A DNA stretch of 5,207 nt from an uncultured Demequina sp. (GTDB lineage Bacteria > Actinomycetota > Actinomycetes > Actinomycetales > Demequinaceae). The translations under genes were made by a program, and so were the position numbers. Shown in pieces: positions 1-4,763 of this stretch (its first letter is position 1; every line of letters begins with the position of its first letter). Below the pieces are notes generated by a model, which made no database searches, was not told the origin of the DNA, and saw only the letters and a program-made list of their open reading frames with translations. Location of the stretch: the NCBI GenBank assembly GCA_937925595.1, contig CALALQ010000286.1:1-5207 (forward strand). The letters are read 5' to 3'.

Positions 1-376
1 CCATGACCTTGATGATCTTCTCGCCCGCGACCTCGCCGAGCGAGCCGCCGAAGATGGTGAAGTCCTGCGAGTAGACCGCGACCTGTCGGCCGTGGATCGT
101 CCCCGTTCCCGTGACGACGGCGTCGCCGTAGGGCCGTCGCGACTCCATACCGAACGCGTGTGTGCGGTGGCGCACGAACTCGTCGAGTTCGACGAACGAG
201 CCCGGGTCGAGCAGCTCGGCGATGCGTTCGCGGGCGGTCATCTTGCCCTTGGCGTGCTGCTTCATGATCGCCGCCTCGCCGGAGGCGGTCACGGCTTCGT
301 GATAGCGCCGCTTCAGGTCGGCGAGTTTGCCGGCGGTCGTGGAGAGGTCGGGGCCGTCGTCGATCGGTTCGGTCAC
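1..376 (-). CDS. accD: Acyl-CoA carboxylase beta (carboxyltransferase) subunit, 5' part only
   Basis: This is the N-terminal 125 residues of a biotin-dependent acyl-CoA carboxylase beta subunit (AccD5/PccB type). It reads from GTG at 376 leftwards and is cut by the window edge; the full family length is about 520-550 residues. The subunit transfers carboxyl from carboxybiotin to acetyl-, propionyl- or longer acyl-CoA in the cytoplasm. That feeds fatty acid synthesis and methylmalonyl-CoA metabolism. Visible family landmarks are KMTARERI at residues 45-52, the [14 protein letters not shown] strand at 84-97, and [14 protein letters not shown] at 102-115, the beginning of the carboxyltransferase core. 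The start was chosen because the protein opens MTEPIDD, the family homology begins soon after, and a -10-like box lies 7 nt upstream. It diverges from birA, whose product biotinylates the partner alpha subunit. Substrate choice (acetyl, propionyl or long-chain) cannot be judged from this fragment. Confidence 0.95.
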   Translation of the reverse strand, partial: MTEPIDDGPDLSTTAGKLADLKRRYHEAVTASGEAAIMKQHAKGKMTARERIAELLDPGSFVELDEFVRHRTHAFGMESRRPYGDAVVTGTGTIHGRQVAVYSQDFTIFGGSLGEVAGEKIIKVM

Positions 377-389
377 GCGATTCACTCTA
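377..389 (-). promoter_or_regulatory. Putative -10 box for a leaderless accD transcript
   Basis: On the minus strand TAGAGT (389-384) is followed by exactly 7 nt and then the GTG start at 376, with no Shine-Dalgarno sequence between. This spacing puts the expected transcription start on or next to the first base of the start codon, the leaderless arrangement common in actinobacteria. No convincing -35 hexamer is visible. The assignment rests on hexamer match and spacing only. Confidence 0.5.
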
Positions 390-445
390 CCGGCGCACCT
401 CCAGGCCGCTTCGTTGACGGATTCCTACAAATCGAGCCTGGACAC

Positions 446-490
446 TAGCCTGAATCCCACACGTACTGCGTCTCGAACACGCGCTGGAGG
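446..490 (+). promoter_or_regulatory. Putative birA -10 box and Shine-Dalgarno site
   Basis: Within the 118-bp divergent accD-birA gap, TAGCCT (446-451) fits the TAnnnT pattern of a -10 box, with an expected transcript start near 458. No good -35 lies at 17-18 nt. A TTGACG at 414-419 is too far upstream (26 nt) to pair with it. GGAGG at 486-490 lies 4 nt before the ATG at 495 and is a strong ribosome binding site that fixes the birA start. The rest of the gap shows no gene. Confidence 0.4.
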
Positions 491-494
491 TGAC

Positions 495-1328
495 ATGGAC
501 TGGGAACGTTCGCGGGCTGCCGTCCCGCGGTTCGAGTTCCTCGAGCAGGCGGGATCGACGAACGACGAGCTGCGTATCGCGGCGACCGGGACGGATGCCT
601 CGGGCTGGCCGCACGGCTCGGTGATCGTGACCGACGATCAGACGGCCGGGCGGGGGCGGCTCGGCCGCACCTGGCTCGCCCCCACCGGGAAGACGCTCGC
701 GATCTCCGTGCTGCTGCGGCCGACCGCCCTCGACCGGACCATCCCGATGAGTGCGTACGGCTGGTTGCCGCTGCTCGCCGGAGCCGCGATGACCGAAGCC
801 GTCCGAACGGCGCTCGACGGCGCGGTGCCCGCAGAACCGGAGGACTCGAGCGGCGGGTTGGATGCCTCGCTGAAGTGGCCGAACGATGTGCTCGTGTCGG
901 GCTTCAAGGTGTGCGGAATCCTCTCCGAGCTGCTCGCCGACGGCGACGGCGTGATCGTCGGTGCTGGACTCAATCTCACGCTCGACGAGCACGACCTGCC
1001 GACCTTGACCTCGACGTCGCTGCTGCTCGCGACCGGTCGACACCCGGACGCGGATGCCGTTCTCGCCGACTACCTCGGCCGACTGCTCGGGCTGGTCGAT
1101 GAGCTCGCGGCGCACGCGGGCGATGCGGTCGCGAGTGGGCTCGCCGACCGCGTTGCGGGTCTGTGCGGAACGCTCGGGCAGGAGGTCCGGGTCGAGCTGC
1201 CGGGTGGAAGTGATCTGCTCGGTACCGCGGAACGCATCGACCGTGACGGGCGGTTGGTGGTCCGGGACCACGAGAACGGTGAGCCTCAGGCTGTCGCCGC
1301 CGGCGACGTGACCCACCTGCGCTATTAA
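495..1328 (+). CDS. birA: Biotin--[acetyl-CoA-carboxylase] ligase (BirA)
   Basis: This is a 277-residue biotin protein ligase. It activates biotin with ATP to biotinyl-5'-AMP and transfers it to the lysine of the biotin carrier domain of acyl-CoA carboxylase alpha subunits and pyruvate carboxylase. The catalytic domain carries GRGRLGRTW at residues 52-60 (the biotinyl-AMP binding loop), KWPND at 127-131, K138-x-x-G141-I-L (the catalytic lysine region) and GAGLN at 156-160. A small SH3-like C-terminal domain covers about 226-277 and ends with the typical GDVTHLR. There is no N-terminal winged-helix DNA-binding domain, so this is a class I, non-repressor ligase. ATG at 495 is preferred over in-frame upstream starts because GGAGG lies 4 nt before it and homology begins with FEFLEQAGSTND. 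The acidic stretch at about 110-122 is a loop insertion before KWPND. The neighbour on the opposite strand encodes a subunit of its target enzyme. Confidence 0.96.
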   Translation: MDWERSRAAVPRFEFLEQAGSTNDELRIAATGTDASGWPHGSVIVTDDQTAGRGRLGRTWLAPTGKTLAISVLLRPTALDRTIPMSAYGWLPLLAGAAMTEAVRTALDGAVPAEPEDSSGGLDASLKWPNDVLVSGFKVCGILSELLADGDGVIVGAGLNLTLDEHDLPTLTSTSLLLATGRHPDADAVLADYLGRLLGLVDELAAHAGDAVASGLADRVAGLCGTLGQEVRVELPGGSDLLGTAERIDRDGRLVVRDHENGEPQAVAAGDVTHLRY

Positions 1329-1335
1329 TGGGCGT
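1323..1335 (+). promoter_or_regulatory. Possible -10 box overlapping the birA stop codon
   Basis: TATTAA at 1323-1328 includes the birA stop codon and lies exactly 7 nt before the ATG at 1336. This is the same geometry as at accD and purE. It could allow a leaderless transcript of the PH-domain gene independent of birA. The hexamer matches TATAAT at only 4 of 6 positions and lacks the final T, so it may be coincidental. The PH gene may simply be co-transcribed with birA. Confidence 0.25.
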
Positions 1336-1944
1336 ATGAACCGCCCGCCCCGTGAGGGACCTGTGTCACCGGCCTCCGGGCCGGGGTCGCACGCTCCGCC
1401 TCCGGCGGGTTCGGCGGTTGCGCAGCCACCGCCGGAGCGTGTCGTCGCGCGGATCCGCAGACACGGACGGGTACTGACTGTGCCGGTCCTGCTGATGTTC
1501 GTCGTCGCGTGCCTCACGCCCTACGCCGTGTTCACCGTGAACGAGGTGTGGCAACGGATCGCCGTCGGTGCGGTCGCCGCGCTGGTGATCGTCCTCGGCA
1601 CGTTGCTGCCCTTGCTCGCCTGGCTCACGCGCCGATGGACGGTCACGACCCGGCGCGTGATCATGCGATCCGGTGTGTTCACCAGGTCGCGGCAAGAACT
1701 CGCGCTCTCCCGGGCACACGATGTGACGGTCCGACGCACGCTCGGGCAGCGCATGTTCGGCGCGGGCGACGTGCGCATCACGACGGCGCACGAGCGTGCA
1801 TTCGTGCTGCACGACGTCCCGGCGCCGCTCGTCGTCCAAGCGGCGCTCGACGAGCTCATCGAGCGATCGCATCGGGACCTCTCGGCGGGACGCTTCGATT
1901 CCGGCGAGGCCGACGGCGACACCGTGGTGTGGGGCACGCGGTAG
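1336..1944 (+). CDS. Membrane protein with bacterial PH domain (bPH2/DUF304 type)
   Basis: This is a 202-residue membrane protein with a Pro/Ala-rich, probably disordered N-terminus (1-34). Two hydrophobic helices follow at about 46-66 and 76-97, then a bacterial PH-like domain at about 98-176. The domain begins RRWTVTTRRVIMRSGVF and continues with a DVTVRR strand and GAGDVRITTAHE, the typical order of the YdbS/DUF304 family. The C-terminal tail is hydrophilic. Both ends are expected to face the cytoplasm. The specific function is unknown for the family. It starts 7 nt after birA, and a protein of this kind follows birA in mycobacteria (Rv3278c), so co-transcription is likely. The start is uncertain: ATG 1336 has no Shine-Dalgarno sequence but has a -10-like box 7 nt upstream. 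GTG 1363 (residue 10) is preceded by GAGGG at 1354-1358 and would remove only disordered sequence. Confidence 0.88.
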   Translation: MNRPPREGPVSPASGPGSHAPPPAGSAVAQPPPERVVARIRRHGRVLTVPVLLMFVVACLTPYAVFTVNEVWQRIAVGAVAALVIVLGTLLPLLAWLTRRWTVTTRRVIMRSGVFTRSRQELALSRAHDVTVRRTLGQRMFGAGDVRITTAHERAFVLHDVPAPLVVQAALDELIERSHRDLSAGRFDSGEADGDTVVWGTR

Positions 1945-1981
1945 CCGGATGCGGGTGGACCGATCGTGTTCGGAAAGCGCG

Positions 1982-2032
1982 TACAGTGGTCGGGCGACGC
2001 TCGCGTGAACCCGGCGCGAGCCGCGAGAGAGG
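1982..2032 (+). promoter_or_regulatory. Putative promoter -10 box and Shine-Dalgarno site of the DarT-like gene
   Basis: The 94-bp gap after the PH gene contains TACAGT (1982-1987), a good -10 match that would start a transcript near 1994. GAGAGAGG (2025-2032) then lies 6 nt before the TTG at 2039. This Shine-Dalgarno site decides the unusual TTG start. The best -35-like element, TGGACC at 1956-1961, is 20 nt away and weak. A promoter of its own would uncouple this gene from the birA-PH pair. I see no clear terminator in the gap. Confidence 0.42.
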
Positions 2033-2038
2033 TTCACG

Positions 2039-2884
2039 TTGGACGAGTGCATCCACGGTTTCGACGACGGCCTGTGCGCCATCTGCTTCCCGCCGAAGGC
2101 GCCCGAGCCACCGGCGCCCGAACCGCCGAAGGCGCGGGCTCCGCGTGCGTCGTTGCGGACGCCGACCGCGGCAGGTCCCGACGGTTCGCGACCCAAGCGC
2201 GGGTCGACGCGTGCCGCACGACTGGCCGATGAGCCGCCCGTCGACCCTGCCAAGCTCCGGGTCTACCACCTCACGCATCTCGACAACCTCGCACGGATCC
2301 TCGGAAGCGGCGCACTCCTCGCCGACGCCGGTGACCCGCCGGCCGCACCCGTGGTCGACATCGCGGCTCCCGCCGCGCGGGAGTACCGCCGGTCGACGCC
2401 GGCCGGCGAGCAGGACGCGACGCTTGCGGACTACGTCCCGTTCTTCCTGAGTGTGGACGCGCACCTCTGGATGGCGATCCGAGACGGCGCAGGAGACCCC
2501 CGTCTGTCGTCGCCGGCGCCCGACGAATCGCGCGACGCGGCTGATTTCGTGCTGCTCGTGAGCTCGGCGGCGCAGGCGACTGGTGCCCGCGTGTCGCAGC
2601 CGGGCCATGTGATCGCGGCGACCTCCGACGCGTCGCTGCCGGGTGCCGAGCTCGCCGTCGGCTGGTATGAGGCCGAACGCGTGCTGCGCCGCATGGCGGT
2701 CCACGACGAGGGTCTCGCGGCCGGCGAGTTCCTGGTCAAGGGTGAGGTGCCGCTCGAGCGCATCCAGCTCGTTGCCGTGGCCAACGATCGCGTGCGCGAC
2801 CGGGTGCGTGCCGCGCTCTCCGCGGTCGGTGCGAAGACGCGGGTCGCCGTCTACCCGCCGTGGTTCCAGGCCTCCGAGGTCTGA
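2039..2884 (+). CDS. DarT-like (DUF4433) ADP-ribosyltransferase-fold protein with N-terminal Cys/His motif
   Basis: The gene encodes 281 residues, starting at TTG. Residues 1-17 hold C4-x-H6-x6-C13-x2-C16, probably a small zinc site. Residues 18-70 are a Pro/Ala/Arg-rich linker with a tandem APEPP repeat (21-30). The rest resembles DarT, the NAD+-dependent enzyme that ADP-ribosylates thymidine in single-stranded DNA. Shared features are YHLTHLDNLARIL at 76-88 (the NAD-binding segment) and REYRR at 114-118, where DarT has its catalytic arginine. Others are LADYVPFF at 129-136 and AGEFLVKGEVPLE at 228-240, with E230 aligning by eye with the catalytic glutamate. After DYVPFF, the PRSPMLY stretch of classical DarT is replaced by LSVDAHLW, so target or activity may differ. 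No DarG macrodomain antitoxin is adjacent: upstream is the PH gene and downstream the convergent gtrA, which it overlaps by 34 nt. Family assignment is fairly secure; activity and target are inferred. Confidence 0.8.
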   Translation: MDECIHGFDDGLCAICFPPKAPEPPAPEPPKARAPRASLRTPTAAGPDGSRPKRGSTRAARLADEPPVDPAKLRVYHLTHLDNLARILGSGALLADAGDPPAAPVVDIAAPAAREYRRSTPAGEQDATLADYVPFFLSVDAHLWMAIRDGAGDPRLSSPAPDESRDAADFVLLVSSAAQATGARVSQPGHVIAATSDASLPGAELAVGWYEAERVLRRMAVHDEGLAAGEFLVKGEVPLERIQLVAVANDRVRDRVRAALSAVGAKTRVAVYPPWFQASEV

Positions 2885-3453
2885 CCCGACCGGGCGCCCG
2901 GCACCCCGTCATCGGGGGGACCCGCGGTCGAGCTCGGCTCTTCGAACAGGGCGCGTTGCGCCTCTTCGACCCGGGCGAGGTTGGAGACTCCGTCGGCCCG
3001 ATGATGTCCGAACACCCAGTAGCGGTAGAGCAGGAATCGGAAGGCCGTGCCGAGACCGAGGCCGACGACGTTCGAGGCGACGTTGTCGGCGAGCAGGCTC
3101 GTGTAGCCGAGCGCGTGATGGCTGAGCCAGAGGCATCCGAGCGAGATGAACATGCCACCCAGGGAGACGGCGACGTACTCGGCGAACTCGCGGAGGTAAT
3201 TGCGGCGACGGTGTCGCCGGAAGGTCCAGTAGCGGTTGCCGATCCAGTTGAAGACGATCGCCACCGAGGTGGAGATGGTCTTCGCGCCGATCGCGGATTG
3301 CGCCCAGCCGTCCACACCGAACACCCCGAGACGCAATGCGTTGAACAGCGCGACGTCGATGACCAGCCCGATGAGGCCGACCACGCCGAACTTCACGGCG
3401 TACGTGATCAGGCCGTCCCATGCCCGCTCGAGCAGGCCGCCCCCGCGCAGCAT
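2851..3453 (-). CDS. GtrA-like four-helix membrane protein
   Basis: This is a membrane protein of about 200 residues of the GtrA family. These proteins are thought to help move or present polyprenyl-linked sugars for cell-envelope glycosylation. Numbered from ATG 3453, hydrophobic helices lie at about 16-40, 54-73, 92-113 and 122-146. Family signatures are NWIGNRYWTF at 69-78 after helix 2 and FRFLLYRYWVF at 138-148 at the end of helix 4. A hydrophilic tail of about 50 residues follows helix 4. The open frame extends upstream to ATG 3513, but those 20 residues are not membrane-like. A TATCCT box (3468-3463) lies 6 nt before GTG 3456, which directly precedes ATG 3453, so a leaderless start at 3456/3453 is preferred. 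No Shine-Dalgarno site is visible at any candidate. No glycosyltransferase gene is adjacent. In M. tuberculosis a similar gene (Rv3277) also lies opposite purK. The stop lies inside the DarT-like gene. Confidence 0.88.
   Translation of the reverse strand: MLRGGGLLERAWDGLITYAVKFGVVGLIGLVIDVALFNALRLGVFGVDGWAQSAIGAKTISTSVAIVFNWIGNRYWTFRRHRRRNYLREFAEYVAVSLGGMFISLGCLWLSHHALGYTSLLADNVASNVVGLGLGTAFRFLLYRYWVFGHHRADGVSNLARVEEAQRALFEEPSSTAGPPDDGVPGARSGQTSEAWNHGG
2890..2917. other. Tandem palindrome and hairpin just after the DarT-like stop
   Basis: Six bases past the TGA at 2882-2884 there is a perfect 12-bp palindrome, CCGGGCGCCCGG (2890-2901). It is followed by a 5-bp stem with a 4-nt loop, CCCCG-TCAT-CGGGG (2904-2917). 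Both lie within the coding sequence of the gtrA C-terminal tail. They could form RNA structure at the end of the DarT-like mRNA, but neither is followed by a T run, so intrinsic termination is not shown. GC-rich DNA yields such structures by chance. Confidence 0.3.
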
Positions 3454-3462
3454 CACCGGGCC

Positions 3463-3492
3463 AGGATAGTCGCGGCCGACCACGCTTAGACT
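3463..3492. promoter_or_regulatory. Divergent, overlapping gtrA and purK promoter region
   Basis: On the plus strand TAGACT (3487-3492) is a -10 candidate for purK, giving a leader of about 70 nt before GTG 3569. On the minus strand TATCCT (3468-3463) is a -10 candidate for gtrA, 6 nt before GTG 3456. The expected -35 position of each falls on the -10 of the other, and neither has a good -35 match. The two polymerases would compete for the same 30 bp. The assignment rests on hexamer resemblance only. Confidence 0.35.
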
Positions 3493-3555
3493 GTGAGATC
3501 GCGGTGTGATCATCGCGCCGGCCCCGGCCGGTGAGGCATCAACGAGAACAGGGAA

Positions 3556-3560
3556 TGAGG
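3556..3560 (+). promoter_or_regulatory. Shine-Dalgarno site deciding the purK start
   Basis: TGAGG lies 8 nt before GTG 3569. Translation from this GTG gives [15 protein letters not shown], the normal beginning of PurK. The in-frame GTG at 3506 would add 21 residues outside the family alignment and lacks a ribosome binding site. Confidence 0.6.
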
Positions 3561-3568
3561 TCGGTCGA

Positions 3569-4699
3569 GTGCGGGTCGGAGTGATCGGTGGCGGTCAGCT
3601 GGCGAGGATGATGATTCCGGCCGCGATCGAGCTCGGGGTGGACCTCCGCGTGCTCGCCGAGGGTGAGGGCATGTCCGCCGCGCTGGCGGCCACGCAGGTC
3701 GGCGACTACACGGATGCTGCGACTGTGCTCTCGTTCGCCCGCGAGGTCGACGTCATCACCTTCGATCACGAGCACGTGCCGCAAGACGTCCTCCGGGCCT
3801 TGGTCGACGAGGGGATCCCGGTGCGCCCGGGCCCGGGCGCACTCGCGATCGCCCAGGACAAGCTGCTCATGCGCGAGCGCCTGTCCGAGCTCGGGCTCCC
3901 CGTTCCGGACTGGGCGCGCGTCGAATCGCCCGCCGAGCTCGACGAGTTCATCGCCGCCCACGGCGGCGTCGCGGTCGTGAAGACGCCCCGTGGGGGCTAC
4001 GACGGCAAGGGCGTCCGGGTGGTCCGGTCGTCGGACGAGGTCTCGGAGTGGTTCGCCACCATCGTCGAAGACGGTCGAGCGGGCGCCCTGCTGGCCGAGG
4101 AACTCGTCGACTTCCGGCGCGAGCTCGCGCAGCTCGTCGCGCGCCGGCCCAGCGGCGAGACCGTCGCGTGGCCGCTCGTCGAGACGGTTCAGGTCTCGGG
4201 CGTGTGCAGCGAGGTCATCGCGCCCGCGCCGAAGTCGGCCGGCCGTATCGCGGACCTGGCGGGTGACATCGCGTTCGCGGTCGCCGAGGGGCTCGACGTG
4301 ACGGGCGTGCTCGCGGTCGAGCTGTTCGAGACCGTGGACGACCGCGTGCTCATCAACGAGCTGGCGATGCGGCCCCACAACAGCGGGCACTGGTCGATGG
4401 ACGGCGCGACCACCGGGCAGTTCGAACAGCACCTTCGCGCGGTGCTCGACCTGCCCCTGGGGGGCACCGGGACGCATGCCCCGTGGGCGGTGATGGTGAA
4501 CATCCTCGGCGGGCCCGAGGAAGGCACCATCGCCGATCGCACCCCGGCGGCGCTCGCGGGGCATCCGACCGTGAAGCTGCACGCGTACGGCAAGGCGCCG
4601 AGGCCGGGCCGCAAGGTCGGCCATGTCACGGCGATCGGTACGGACCTCGACGACGTCGTCTACGAGGCGCGTGCCGCAGCGGCCGAGTTCCAGGGCTGA
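3569..4699 (+). CDS. purK: 5-(carboxyamino)imidazole ribonucleotide synthase (PurK)
   Basis: This is a 376-residue ATP-grasp enzyme, of normal family length. It converts AIR, bicarbonate and ATP to N5-CAIR in the purine pathway, in the cytoplasm. From GTG 3569 the order is: N-terminal nucleotide-fold domain with GGGQLARM at 7-14 and TFDHEHVP at 64-71; ATP-grasp core with K138 and the glycine-rich loop GGYDGKG at 142-148; ELF at 251-253; and [14 protein letters not shown] at 262-275, which supplies metal- and substrate-binding residues. GQFEQHLRA follows at 283-291, then the C-terminal [10 protein letters not shown] segment at about 345-354. No key residue appears missing. purE, for the next reaction, begins 64 nt downstream. 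The gap contains a strong hairpin and a -10 box, so purK and purE may be only partly co-transcribed. The upstream neighbour gtrA diverges. Confidence 0.97.
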   Translation: MRVGVIGGGQLARMMIPAAIELGVDLRVLAEGEGMSAALAATQVGDYTDAATVLSFAREVDVITFDHEHVPQDVLRALVDEGIPVRPGPGALAIAQDKLLMRERLSELGLPVPDWARVESPAELDEFIAAHGGVAVVKTPRGGYDGKGVRVVRSSDEVSEWFATIVEDGRAGALLAEELVDFRRELAQLVARRPSGETVAWPLVETVQVSGVCSEVIAPAPKSAGRIADLAGDIAFAVAEGLDVTGVLAVELFETVDDRVLINELAMRPHNSGHWSMDGATTGQFEQHLRAVLDLPLGGTGTHAPWAVMVNILGGPEEGTIADRTPAALAGHPTVKLHAYGKAPRPGRKVGHVTAIGTDLDDVVYEARAAAAEFQG

Positions 4700-4719
4700 T
4701 CGGGCTGCGTTCGCCGAGT

Positions 4720-4744
4720 GGCGCTGCGGGAATCTCCCAGCGCC
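4720..4744 (+). terminator. Hairpin in the purK-purE gap; possible terminator or operator
   Basis: GGCGCTG (4720-4726) is perfectly complementary to CAGCGCC (4738-4744). With one bulged C at 4727, the inner bases GG(G) at 4728-4730 can pair with (T)CC at 4735-4737 around an AATC loop, giving 9-10 base pairs. It begins 20 nt after the purK stop and ends 6 nt before the purE -10 box. There is no T run, so it would be a U-less actinobacterial-type terminator, an attenuating structure, or, as DNA, a regulator-binding inverted repeat covering the purE -35 region. Which of these applies cannot be told from the sequence. Confidence 0.45.
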
Positions 4745-4750
4745 CAGCCC

Positions 4751-4763
4751 TACACTCGATCGG
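4751..4763 (+). promoter_or_regulatory. Putative -10 box for a leaderless purE transcript
   Basis: TACACT (4751-4756) is followed by exactly 7 nt and then GTG 4764. No Shine-Dalgarno sequence precedes this GTG, so initiation on a leaderless transcript is the simplest reading. The -35 position (about 4728-4733) lies within the hairpin loop region and has no consensus match. Confidence 0.5.

Noticed and set aside
414..419. TTGACG as a -35 box for birA
   Set aside because: The hexamer is good, but no TAnnnT box lies 16-19 nt downstream. The nearest candidate at 446 leaves a 26-nt spacer.
387..1517. Open frame of 376 codons on the minus strand across birA and the PH gene
   Set aside because: No domain, very Arg/Gly-rich composition, and it lies opposite two well-supported genes. 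Long antisense frames are expected at this GC content.
2099..2128. Tandem 15-bp repeat encoding APEPP twice, considered as a repeat element
   Set aside because: Only two imperfect units inside a Pro-rich linker. This is ordinary low-complexity linker coding, noted in the gene entry.
1509..2450. Plus-strand frame of 313 codons overlapping the PH gene and the DarT-like gene
   Set aside because: An alternative-frame shadow with strongly Arg/Ser/Pro-biased composition, bridging two genes that have clear family motifs in their own frames.
1366..2704. Two long minus-strand frames (1366-2253 and 1856-2704) opposite the PH and DarT-like genes; considered as a hidden antitoxin for the DarT-like protein
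   Set aside because: Neither translation shows macrodomain (DarG) motifs or a hydrophobic core. Both are Arg-rich low-complexity shadows that overlap each other in different frames.
3493..3568. purK leader as a purine riboswitch
   Set aside because: About 70 nt, with no recognisable purine-aptamer core or three-way junction pattern; it holds only a Shine-Dalgarno site near the end.
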